Below, piece after piece: positions 52,030-59,687 of a stretch of 64,000 nucleotides of DNA (positions are counted from its first letter, which is position 1; each line of letters opens with the position of its first letter). Position numbers and translations under genes: made by a program. Origin of the DNA: Planctomycetia bacterium (GTDB lineage Bacteria; Planctomycetota; Phycisphaerae; UBA1845; UTPLA1). The stretch is taken from positions 3,813,393-3,877,392 of the forward strand of contig CP054187.1 in the NCBI GenBank assembly GCA_015200345.1, in the 5' to 3' direction. Below the pieces are notes generated by a model that was not told the DNA's origin, did no database searches, and saw only the letters and a list, made by a program, of their open reading frames with translations.

Positions 52030-52737
52030 ATGAGCGATTCAGCGCTCGACGCGTGTCAGGAAGCCATTGGCTATCGTTTTCGCGATCCCTCGCTGTTGTC
52101 GGCCGCGCTGACGCACGCCTCCATTGCCACGTCCCGCCTGCAAAGCAACGAGCGCATGGAGTTTCTCGGCGATGCCATCCTCGGCATGGTGGTCTGCCGC
52201 TATTTGTTTGATCATTACCCGCAATACCTTGAAGGCGAGCTGACCAAGATCAAGTCGGCTGTCGTTTCAAGGAAAACGTGTGCCGAGATTTCCGAGCGGC
52301 TGGGTCTGCCGCAGTTTCTTTACCTGGGCAACGGCATCAGCGGGCGGCATCGGCTGCCCACGTCGCTGGCCGCGGCGGCGTTCGAATCGTTGATCGCGGC
52401 CATTGCGCTCGACGGCGGCACGGAGGCCGCGACCGAGTTCATTCTCAAGCACGTTGTGCCGGATATCCGCGCGGCCGTGGCCAGCGAACACCAGAATAAC
52501 TACAAATCTCAACTTCAACAGTACGCCCAGAAACAACAGGGCGGCACGCCCGTTTATGAATTGCTCGATGAGAAAGGTCCGGACCACAGCAAGTGTTTCG
52601 AGGTGGCCGTGGTCGTCTCCGGCCGGCGTTTTCCCAGCGCCTGGGGCCCGAGCAAGAAAGAAGCCGAACAGAAGGCGGCGCTCAACGCGCTGATGGAGCT
52701 GAACCTCGTCCCGGCGGAATCGGCGGCGGTGCAATAA
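52030..52737 (+). CDS. rnc: Ribonuclease III
   Basis: A 235-residue RNase III. The signature NERMEFLGDAIL (residues 40-51, metal ligands E44 and D48 by homology) and the second acidic cluster (about 110-125, SLAAAAFESLIAAIALDGG) are present, followed by a double-stranded RNA-binding domain (about 155-230, NYKSQLQQYAQKQQGG, CFEVAVVVSGR, SKKEAEQKAALNAL). It cleaves double-stranded RNA in rRNA processing and mRNA decay. ATG 52030 gives the usual start; an in-frame ATG at 51958 would add 24 non-conserved residues. Converges with the class V aminotransferase 24 bases downstream. Confidence 0.95.
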   Translation: MSDSALDACQEAIGYRFRDPSLLSAALTHASIATSRLQSNERMEFLGDAILGMVVCRYLFDHYPQYLEGELTKIKSAVVSRKTCAEISERLGLPQFLYLGNGISGRHRLPTSLAAAAFESLIAAIALDGGTEAATEFILKHVVPDIRAAVASEHQNNYKSQLQQYAQKQQGGTPVYELLDEKGPDHSKCFEVAVVVSGRRFPSAWGPSKKEAEQKAALNALMELNLVPAESAAVQ

Positions 52738-52761
52738 TTGATCTGGCGCACAGCGAGCCGA

Positions 52762-53895
52762 TTACGCCTTCGTCGCTTTCACAAACGCCGCCACACCCGC
52801 GCCAACATCCAGTTTGTAGCCCGCTTCAGCCAGCGTCCACTCCATCGCCGCGATCGCGCCCACCGTATCCACGTCGTCCACGTAGCCCATGTGGTTCACA
52901 CGCACCATCTTGCCCTTCAGCTCGCCCTGGCCCGCGGCGATGTGTACCCCGTAGTTCGCCCGCAGTGCCTTGCGCCACGCGCCCTCGTCCAGGCCCGCCG
53001 GCACGTTTACGCCCGTCACGCTGTCCACCGGATCGGCCGCGTACAGCTCCAGGCCCATCGCCTTGAACGCCGCGCGCGTGCCGGCCGCCAGCCGCGCCGT
53101 CCGCTTCCAGACGCCCTCGATCGTCTCGGCCTTGATCTGCCGGAGTGTGTAACGAAGCCCGCGAACCATCTGGTTGTTCGGCGTCCACGGCACGTCGCTG
53201 TCCTTCTGGCTCTTGCGAAACGCCTTCAGATCGTTGTAAAACGTCGGCCCGTCGTAGGCGTCGATCGCCTGCCAGGCCCGGTCGCTGACGGCCGCGAAGG
53301 CCAGCCCCGGCGGCAGCATCAGCGCTTTCTGCGAGCCGGTCACGGCGATGTCGATGCCCCATTCGTCCATCTTGAACGGGATCGCTCCGATCGACGTGAT
53401 GCCGTCGACAATGCTGATCGCGCCGTGGTCGCGGCAGGCCTTGGCGATGCCCTGGGCCTCGCTCACCGCGCAGGTGCTCGTCTCGCTGTGCACGAAGATC
53501 ACCGCTTTCACGTCGGCATTCTTCTTCAGCGCCTCGATGACCATCTCGGCCTTGATGCCGTGGCCGTAAGGCTGCTTGATCTCGACGTGCGGGAGCTTGA
53601 ACTTCGCGAGAATCTTCTGCCAGCGCTCGCCGAACTTGCCGGAATGACACACCAGCGTCTTCGCATCCGGTCGACAGACCGAGAGAATCGCGCCTTCCAT
53701 GGCGGCCGTGCCGGAGCCAGTCAGCACGAGCGGAGCGGCCTTGGTCTGATAGACGTAGCCGAGCAGCTCGGTGCATTCCTTGAGCATGTCCTTGAAGCCC
53801 TGGGTGCGGTGATGATCGAGCGGCTGGGCCATCTCGAGCATGACTTCGGGGCTGACCATCGTCGGACCGGGGGTGAAGAGGCGTAGTTTCATCAT
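52762..53895 (-). CDS. Class V aminotransferase (alanine-glyoxylate / serine-pyruvate type)
   Basis: A 377-residue PLP enzyme of fold-type I, class V. RLFTPGPTMVSPEV, LTGSGTAAMEGAI, FVHSETSTC, VDGITSIGAIPF, and VTGSQKALMLPPG with the Schiff-base Lys190 match the alanine-glyoxylate/serine-pyruvate/serine-glyoxylate aminotransferase group. It interconverts glyoxylate or pyruvate and amino acids. ATG 53895 has GGAG 8 bases upstream; the longer frame adds 55 residues with no similarity. It is divergent from the Topo VI A gene with 104 bases between them. Confidence 0.93.
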   Translation of the reverse strand: MMKLRLFTPGPTMVSPEVMLEMAQPLDHHRTQGFKDMLKECTELLGYVYQTKAAPLVLTGSGTAAMEGAILSVCRPDAKTLVCHSGKFGERWQKILAKFKLPHVEIKQPYGHGIKAEMVIEALKKNADVKAVIFVHSETSTCAVSEAQGIAKACRDHGAISIVDGITSIGAIPFKMDEWGIDIAVTGSQKALMLPPGLAFAAVSDRAWQAIDAYDGPTFYNDLKAFRKSQKDSDVPWTPNNQMVRGLRYTLRQIKAETIEGVWKRTARLAAGTRAAFKAMGLELYAADPVDSVTGVNVPAGLDEGAWRKALRANYGVHIAAGQGELKGKMVRVNHMGYVDDVDTVGAIAAMEWTLAEAGYKLDVGAGVAAFVKATKA

Positions 53896-53999
53896 GGGAG
53901 TGTCTCCAAAATACGGTCGCTCTCGGACCGGATTCTTGCAAATTGCGGGCCTGGCGATAACTATAACACCGTCAACCGACACCAGAAAGGACGCCACGG

Positions 54000-55151
54000 A
54001 TGGCCAAAAAAGCCTCAACTCGTTCAGGAAGTTCCCGCAGCAGCTCATCGCGCTCCGCACGCAACGCCGCCACCGCGCAGAAAATCGTCGGCCTCGCCGA
54101 ATCGGTCGTCGCCCAAGCCGCGAAGAAGAAGGACCCCGCCGTAGACATCCCGCTGCGCACGCTCTCCAACGCGCAGTACAACCCGCGCAAACGCATCATC
54201 GAAATGGGCGACAAGGCCCAGTCGCGCAGCTTTTTCAACCTCGGCATGGCCAAGAGCTTCATGCAGACGGTGCTGATCGCCAGCGGCTGCAAGAAGCTGA
54301 TCGACGAGGACAAGACGGTGAGCATCCGCGGTCTGTACTACCTCACCAAGCACACCATCCCCGGCACGACGGAAAAGACCTTCAACGATCAGGACGAGAG
54401 CGACCCGATCATTGAAGACCTCGAAGTCGCGCTGGAGAGTCTGCGCGAGGAGCTACACGTCTTCGCAAGCAGCCGCGGCACCATCGCCGGAAATCTCACC
54501 GTCGTCAGCAAGGGGGATGAGATCGATCTGCGTCGCATGGGCAGCGGCGGCTGGGGCATTCCCGGCATCGTCGAGCCGGACATGCTGCAATTCAAGAAGT
54601 GCGAGGCAAAATACATCCTGCACGTCGAAAAAGACACCGTCTGGCAGCGCTTCAACGAGGATAAGTTCTGGCAGAAGAACAACTGCATCATCACGCACGG
54701 CAACGGCCAGCCGCCGCGCGCCGTGCGCCGCCTGCTGTTCCGCATGCACAACGAGTTGAAACTGCCGGTTTATTGCCTGCTCGATAACGATCCCTGGGGG
54801 TATTACATTTACAGCGTCATCAAGCAGGGGTCGATCAATCTTGCGTTCGAGAGCAATCGCATGGCCATCCCCGATGCGAAGTTTATCGGCGTGCGCAGCC
54901 GCGACTTCGAGGAGTTCGGCCTGTCGGATGACGTGAAGATCGCCGTGGATGACAAGGACCTGAAACGCGCCAAGCAGATCATGGAATACCCCTGGTTCAA
55001 GGGGAAGAAAGAGTGGGCCAAGGAAATCGACGCCATGCTCAAGCACGGATTCAAGATGGAAGTCGAAAGCCTGCTGACAAAAAGCATTTCGTTCGTGACG
55101 GAAACATACGTGCCGCAGAAGCTGAAAAAGCAGGGGGCTTGGCTGGATTAA
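54000..55151 (+). CDS. top6A: DNA topoisomerase VI subunit A (Spo11-like), orphan
   Basis: A 383-residue Top6A. After a Ser/Arg/Lys-rich start (1-25), the winged-helix DNA-cleaving domain has VDIPLRTLSNAQYN, GDKAQSRSFFNLGMAKSF and SIRGLYYLTKHTI, with catalytic Tyr114 (Tyr113 alternative), then DQDESDPIIEDLEVAL. The Toprim domain has ILHVEKD (Glu210) and LLDNDPWGYYIYS (Asp262, Asp264). The tail is EVESLLTKSISFVTETYVP. The match to archaeal Top6A is strong along nearly the whole length. Top6B, normally the upstream partner and the ATPase, is absent from this window. Divergent start with an aminotransferase 104 bases away. Confidence 0.93.
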   Translation: MAKKASTRSGSSRSSSSRSARNAATAQKIVGLAESVVAQAAKKKDPAVDIPLRTLSNAQYNPRKRIIEMGDKAQSRSFFNLGMAKSFMQTVLIASGCKKLIDEDKTVSIRGLYYLTKHTIPGTTEKTFNDQDESDPIIEDLEVALESLREELHVFASSRGTIAGNLTVVSKGDEIDLRRMGSGGWGIPGIVEPDMLQFKKCEAKYILHVEKDTVWQRFNEDKFWQKNNCIITHGNGQPPRAVRRLLFRMHNELKLPVYCLLDNDPWGYYIYSVIKQGSINLAFESNRMAIPDAKFIGVRSRDFEEFGLSDDVKIAVDDKDLKRAKQIMEYPWFKGKKEWAKEIDAMLKHGFKMEVESLLTKSISFVTETYVPQKLKKQGAWLD

Positions 55152-55936
55152 CCGCGAGCGTGGTTTTGGCTACCAGTTCAACGGAAAACGTCGGACGGTC
55201 TCTTGTGAAAGACTTCGTGGCCGCTACGCCGTGAAGGCCGAGCCGTGATCTGCTTCGTCAGACCGGTCCTGGTTTGCTCCGTACAGATACATCGAGACGA
55301 ACGAAGTTCTTCCGTCAAACTCCTTGATCCTTTCTCTTGGGGATTGAAGCGCCGGTTGTCCCAATGCAAATGGCGCCGCGGGCCTCCGTTGGGAAGCAAT
55401 CCGCAGCGCCATTCTTGCGCGACCAAGTGGGCGCTTGGTCGCAGCGGGGCATATACGGTTGGGCAGGGCGCCCAACCTTGGGGGGTCTTCTGAAAGCCGG
55501 TCATCGCGGAATCGGCCCCTCCACCCTCGGGTCGATTCACGGCGAAGCACGGGGGGCCGGTTACTCTCCAAATCGATTCGCCGGAAGGCGGCATGGTGCG
55601 TTCAACCGTGGCCTTGCCGAGCGAAGCGAAGTTCAATCGCGCACCACAGTATTCTTACGCGCGCTGTTCGGCTGGAGTCAATTGCATCGCCCGAAATCGC
55701 GAAAGCGCGCCACGACGGACCGTGATATCGGCCGAAGGATCGTCGGTTGGGGCCGGCGTGGGCACGGCAAAATGAGGCGCCAAGTTCGTTTAGGACAATG
55801 CCTTGCGTCAAAAGGGGCGCGGCGTGATCATCGTCCGGAAAGAATTTGCTTGCAAGAAGTGCGGCGTACCGGCAAACTACCATTGGTTTGCCGTTTGCCG
55901 TCAGGCTGCGGCCAGAAATTGACAATTGAATAGATA
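55152..55936. other. 785-base gene-free stretch with two hairpins
   Basis: No gene recognised. Open frames on both strands have no family resemblance. Two adjacent stem-loops lie at 55419-55442 and 55457-55477. TTGACA occurs at 55919-55924, close to the riboswitch start, but a matching -10 box is not clear. The region may contain the riboswitch promoter and an unrecognised RNA. Confidence 0.4.
55419..55477. repeat. Tandem hairpins of unknown role
   Basis: The first stem is GCGACCAAG (55419-55427) with CTTGGTCGC (55434-55442), loop 6 bases, perfect 9 bp. The second is GGTTGGGC (55457-55464) with GCCCAACC (55470-55477), loop 5 bases, perfect 8 bp. They may be a small RNA or a terminator pair; no T-run was seen after the second. 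Confidence 0.5.
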
Positions 55937-56104
55937 CGGCACAGGTCTCCCGCGTGGGGAGGCTGTTTGCAGGGAAGGTGGTGCAACTCCACCGCGGTCC
56001 CGCCGCTGTAATCGGGGACGAACGCCGCACACGCCATTGTCGCGAATGCGATGAGAAGGCGCGGTCAGTAGATTGATCCGAGAGCCAGAAGACCTGCCTG
56101 TGTC
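55937..56104 (+). ncRNA. Cobalamin (AdoCbl/B12) riboswitch
   Basis: The core is recognisable: GGGAAGGTGGTGCAACTCC, CCGCTGTAATCGGGGACGAA, and the B12-box-like AGCCAGAAGACCTGCC. P1 pairs CGGCACAGG (55937-55945) with CCTGTGTCG (56096-56104) with one G-U pair. Cobalamin riboswitches sense adenosylcobalamin or related forms and lower expression of downstream genes. Here an intrinsic terminator follows at 56185-56219. Expression platform: transcription termination (inference). Confidence 0.92.
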
Positions 56105-56184
56105 GAGCATATCGTACCGCCCCGGATCTGGGCAGGCTTCGATCGCGCATGGGATTTCGCACCCTCGCGCTCGCAGGCTATCCG

Positions 56185-56219
56185 CCTCCGTTCCGCACCC
56201 GCGGTACGGAGGTTTTTTT
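56185..56219 (+). terminator. Riboswitch expression-platform terminator
   Basis: CCTCCGT (56185-56191) pairs with ACGGAGG (56206-56212), plus CCGC/GCGG inside a one-mismatch bulge, loop ACCC, then seven T (56213-56219). It stands between the riboswitch and the first gene of the operon. Confidence 0.88.
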
Positions 56220-56256
56220 GTGGCCACGCATGATGGCCGCAGAAAGGAAGTCTGTG

Positions 56257-57165
56257 ATGCAAATTGGAATCAGCGCGTGCTTGGAGATCATCCGCGTTGC
56301 CAACGTCCCTGGCGGCGGGTCGCAAGCGGCTCGGCTCAAGAGGGCCTCGCGGGGCGTCGTGCACGGGGTGATTGCGACAATGGTCGCGATGTCGGCGGCC
56401 GCGCCGGCGCGGGCGACGCCGTTCGCCACGCAGGTGCTGGAATACAACGCAGGCGTCGGGGCCGAGCCGGGCTACACGGGCGATTCGTCGGTGGTGCTGG
56501 GTTCGCCGGAGCGTTACACCGGCGAGCAGACGCCGTTCCCCGGCGACGTGACGATGTTCTCCTCTCCCTTCGGAACGGATGAAATCTTGAGCATCGGCGC
56601 CGGCGGTTGGGTGACCGTCTCCTTCGACGCCCCGCTGGTGAACGATCCGTCGCACCCGTACGGCGTGGATCTCATCGTCTTCGGCAACACGTTCTTCAAC
56701 CTCGATTTCGGCGATCCGAATTTTCCGATCGTCGGGATTACACCGGAACCGGGTATCGTCGAGGTCTCGGCCGATGGTTCCGACTGGCGACCGTTGAGCT
56801 GCGCGGCTGACGGCCTGTTCCCGACGCAGGGCTATCTCGACAGCGGCGAGTTCGGCTTCCCGGCCGGTTCGATCCCGACGGACTTTCTCAAGCCGATCGA
56901 TCCGACATTGACGATTGGCGATTTTGTCGGGTTGACCTACTCGCAGGCGCTGGCGCTGTACGACGGCTCGGGCGGCGGGACACCGTGCGACATCGCCGAG
57001 TCCGGACTGGCGAGCGCGGCGTTCGTTCGGGTGCGCGTGCCGGAAGGCGCGAACTGGAGCACCGAGGTGGATGCGTTCGTGCGCGTACCGGAACCGGCGA
57101 CGCTGGCCCTGCTCGCGCCGGTGATCGTGCTGTTGCGGCGCAGCCGGGCACAGCGTGGTCGATGA
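56257..57165 (+). CDS. PEP-CTERM-anchored exported protein under cobalamin riboswitch control
   Basis: A 302-residue exported protein with a long charged start, a hydrophobic signal (VIATMVAMSAAAPARATP), a beta-rich body (VLEYNAGVGAEPGYTGDSS, IFSIGAG-like repeats, LIVFGNTFFNLDFGDP, SADGSDWRPLSCAADG), and a C-terminal PEP-CTERM tail: VPEPATLALLAPVIVLL then RRSRAQRGR (residues 277-302). The tail is recognised and cut by an exosortase at the envelope. The body resembles surface proteins found near B12 uptake loci in Bacteroidetes (recalled). It sits directly after the terminator of the cobalamin riboswitch. AAGGAAG precedes ATG 56257. Confidence 0.85.
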   Translation: MQIGISACLEIIRVANVPGGGSQAARLKRASRGVVHGVIATMVAMSAAAPARATPFATQVLEYNAGVGAEPGYTGDSSVVLGSPERYTGEQTPFPGDVTMFSSPFGTDEILSIGAGGWVTVSFDAPLVNDPSHPYGVDLIVFGNTFFNLDFGDPNFPIVGITPEPGIVEVSADGSDWRPLSCAADGLFPTQGYLDSGEFGFPAGSIPTDFLKPIDPTLTIGDFVGLTYSQALALYDGSGGGTPCDIAESGLASAAFVRVRVPEGANWSTEVDAFVRVPEPATLALLAPVIVLLRRSRAQRGR

Positions 57166-57267
57166 GTGGTTGATTCCGGTCCGGGTGCGTGAAACCGAGG
57201 AGGGGAAGCGCACCCGGGCCATTTCGTGGTGCGTGGCCCCGAACAGGGTCATTTTGTTGAGGACGCG

Positions 57268-58776
57268 ATGATTCATCGATGCTTGATCCTGGCGCTGATG
57301 CTTGGCGCCTGGGGGATGTCTGCGCGGGCGGATGATTGGCTGCATTACGCCGCCGACGCGCGTCGAAGCGGCCGAGCGAGTGGCGCGCCCGACGCCTTGA
57401 ACGCGGTCTTGTGGACGGTCTCGCAGTATCCACCCGGCACGCCGATCGCGTTCGTTGGACCGAGCAGTCCGGTCATGTTTGCCGGCCGCGTGTATGCCAA
57501 CGCGCGGTATTTCGAGGGCAGCCTGCACGTTCACAATCGACTGATCGCCATCGAAGGAGCCACCGGAATCGTGCTGTGGCAGACGCTTGTCGACAAGTCC
57601 GTGCTGGATTCCTGGTCCAGCCCGGCCGTCGACGCGGTGAATGGATTGGTCTTGCTGCCGACGGGCGCGAAACTCAACGCCATCGACGCCGTGACCGGCG
57701 CGTTGCACTGGGCAACGCCGCTGAACCGCAACGTCGTCAATGCGTCGCCCCTGGTATTGCCCGATGTGGTCGCAGGGCGTGCGTTCATCACGGACTACGA
57801 CGGGTTCGGCCAGAGCGCGTCGCTGTATTGCATCAACACGTCGCCGTATGACGCGGTGAAGAATCCGTATGAGCCGGGGGAGATTGTGTGGACCGAGCCA
57901 ATCGGCGGCGCGTCCGGCGCGACGGCTGCGAGCGAGAACGGCATCGTGTATGTTTCGTCCATTTCGTTCGATGAAGGAAACTGCGTCGCAGCGGGCGCGA
58001 TCACGGCGTTTGAGATTGCTGCGTCGCCGGAATCGCGCCGGCTGTGGACGACGTGCGCGGGGACGGGTTTCTTCGGCGGCGTGACGATTGCGCATGGGTT
58101 TGTCTTCGCCGCGAGCTACAACTTGAGCGGCTCGGGTGATAATTCGCTTCTTGTCAAGATCGACGCCGCGACCGGGCAGATCGTCTGGACGATTCCGTGT
58201 GAGCGCACAAGCTCGATTCCCGTCGTGGCGGGCGATCGCATCTTCCTCTCGGCGGGCATCAACGGATTCGGTTCCGCGCCGAAGGTGCAGTGTTTCCGCG
58301 ACGACGGCGCGTCGGCGGTGAAACTGTGGGATACCTTTGTCGATACAGGCGGCTCGCTCGTCTTGGGCGGCTGGACGCATCAGCCGCTGTATTCCGATGG
58401 GATGCTGTATGTCGGCAAGATTCCGGTCGGCGGCGGCTTTTTCGGGGCGTACACGGACTTGTACATGCTCGATGTGTCTCGCGCGCCGGACGATCCACTG
58501 TTCGTGCGGGATCATCACGCCGGAGTCGGAAGCAGCCCTGCCATGGTCAATGGGCGGCTTTACACAATCGGGCCGAACGGGCTGTCAGCGCTCGCGCAGC
58601 GCGGCGACTGCAACGGGGATGGAACGCTTGACGGTTTGGATATCGCCTGCTTCGTGGATCGACTCCTTCACGGCGCGTCGATTGCCGATACGGCGCTGCT
58701 GGATTTCACGTTGGACGGCGTGCTGACGGTGGACGACGTTCCGGCATTCGTCACGACGCTTCTGGGAGCTTCATGA
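57268..58776 (+). CDS. PQQ-like beta-propeller protein with dockerin-type tail
   Basis: A 502-residue exported protein: a signal peptide (CLILALMLGAWGMSARA), an eight-or-so-bladed PQQ-like propeller (repeats such as NRLIAIEGATGIVLWQTLV, AKLNAIDAVTGALHWATP, LVKIDAATGQIVWTIP), and a C-terminal dockerin-like pair at residues 446-502 (DCNGDGTLDGLDIACFVDRLL, then FTLDGVLTVDDVPAFVTTLL). Beta-propellers can bind small ligands: Bacteroides BtuG, a propeller lipoprotein, binds B12 on the surface. GAGG precedes ATG 57268. Second gene of the riboswitch operon; TGA overlaps the next gene's ATG. Confidence 0.85.
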   Translation: MIHRCLILALMLGAWGMSARADDWLHYAADARRSGRASGAPDALNAVLWTVSQYPPGTPIAFVGPSSPVMFAGRVYANARYFEGSLHVHNRLIAIEGATGIVLWQTLVDKSVLDSWSSPAVDAVNGLVLLPTGAKLNAIDAVTGALHWATPLNRNVVNASPLVLPDVVAGRAFITDYDGFGQSASLYCINTSPYDAVKNPYEPGEIVWTEPIGGASGATAASENGIVYVSSISFDEGNCVAAGAITAFEIAASPESRRLWTTCAGTGFFGGVTIAHGFVFAASYNLSGSGDNSLLVKIDAATGQIVWTIPCERTSSIPVVAGDRIFLSAGINGFGSAPKVQCFRDDGASAVKLWDTFVDTGGSLVLGGWTHQPLYSDGMLYVGKIPVGGGFFGAYTDLYMLDVSRAPDDPLFVRDHHAGVGSSPAMVNGRLYTIGPNGLSALAQRGDCNGDGTLDGLDIACFVDRLLHGASIADTALLDFTLDGVLTVDDVPAFVTTLLGAS

Positions 58777-59612
58777 AACCCCGCTCGAACCAGCCTGCAA
58801 TGGGAATGCGAACCGCGCGGTCGGCGTTGTCGCTCATTGAGATGCTCGTGTCGATTGCGATCATCGCCGCGATGCTGGCGATTCTTGCGCCGGCGCTGGC
58901 CGGAGCATCGCGCCGAGCGCGGGCGGCTGCCTGCCAGGCGCGGCTGCGCGAGATCGGTGCGGGCCTGACGATGTATGCCGATGCGCACGACGGCCGGCTG
59001 ATGCCGCTGGCCTACACCGCGCCGGAGATCATCGGGAGCGGCCCGCCGGTCTATTGGTGGGGCACGAACGAGGCCGGGCAGGTCGATCACGAGCGGGGGT
59101 TTCTGTGGCCGTATCTGCAATCGCCGTTGAGCACGACTAGTGTCTATGAATGCCCGCAGCAGCCGTTCGGCAGCTACAAGCCGCAGGGTGCGGCCAAACG
59201 CGTGACCAGCACCTACGGCTACAACGGGTATTACCTCTCTCCGCCGCACGCGACGAGTTACTCGTGGTCCATCGGGCACATGCGCTGGCAGACGCTCTCA
59301 TCGGTGAAAGACGCCGCGAGCGTCTTTGCTTTTGCCGACACGATGCTCGATCTGGGCGGCAGTCAACCGTGGAACACGGCGCTGCTTGATCCGCCGTGGC
59401 TTTATTCGTCGGGCACGTGGAGTGAAAACGATAGCCCGACGACCTCCTTTCGCCACGACGGCCGCACCCAGGCGGCGCTCGTCGATGGTCACGTCGAGTC
59501 GTTTAGGTTGCAACCGGCGTGGCTCAAGTCAAGACCGTTTCGCATCGGAAGCGTCGGTCATGAGAACGGTCCGCACTACGTGCCGGAGTGGAAGGCGTGG
59601 CGGGAGCCGTAA
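58773..59612 (+). CDS. Type II secretion pseudopilin-like protein (prepilin N-terminal domain)
   Basis: A 279-residue protein with the prepilin motif ALSLIEMLVSIAIIAAML (Glu23 is +5; the usual Gly at -1 is replaced by Ala18), a long hydrophobic helix, a globular part with paired Cys (YECPQQPFGSY), and the C-terminal FRHDGRTQAALVDGHVESF, the H-x9-DG pattern common in Planctomycete pseudopilins of the DUF1559 group. Prepilin peptidase would cut it for assembly in a type II secretion or pilus-like machine. It overlaps the propeller gene by ATGA, so the three genes are one operon under the cobalamin riboswitch. Confidence 0.88.
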   Translation: MKPRSNQPAMGMRTARSALSLIEMLVSIAIIAAMLAILAPALAGASRRARAAACQARLREIGAGLTMYADAHDGRLMPLAYTAPEIIGSGPPVYWWGTNEAGQVDHERGFLWPYLQSPLSTTSVYECPQQPFGSYKPQGAAKRVTSTYGYNGYYLSPPHATSYSWSIGHMRWQTLSSVKDAASVFAFADTMLDLGGSQPWNTALLDPPWLYSSGTWSENDSPTTSFRHDGRTQAALVDGHVESFRLQPAWLKSRPFRIGSVGHENGPHYVPEWKAWREP

Positions 59613-59687
59613 TGAATAAGCCGGGGCGGCGATCGCGCTCGATTCCCTATTCGCTCCGATGCCGCTGTCGGGATTACACTATGCCGG

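Noticed and set aside
55337..55933. Possible 198-residue gene before the riboswitch
   Set aside because: No domain, contains the two hairpins inside the frame, and no plausible ribosome site; likely chance open frame.
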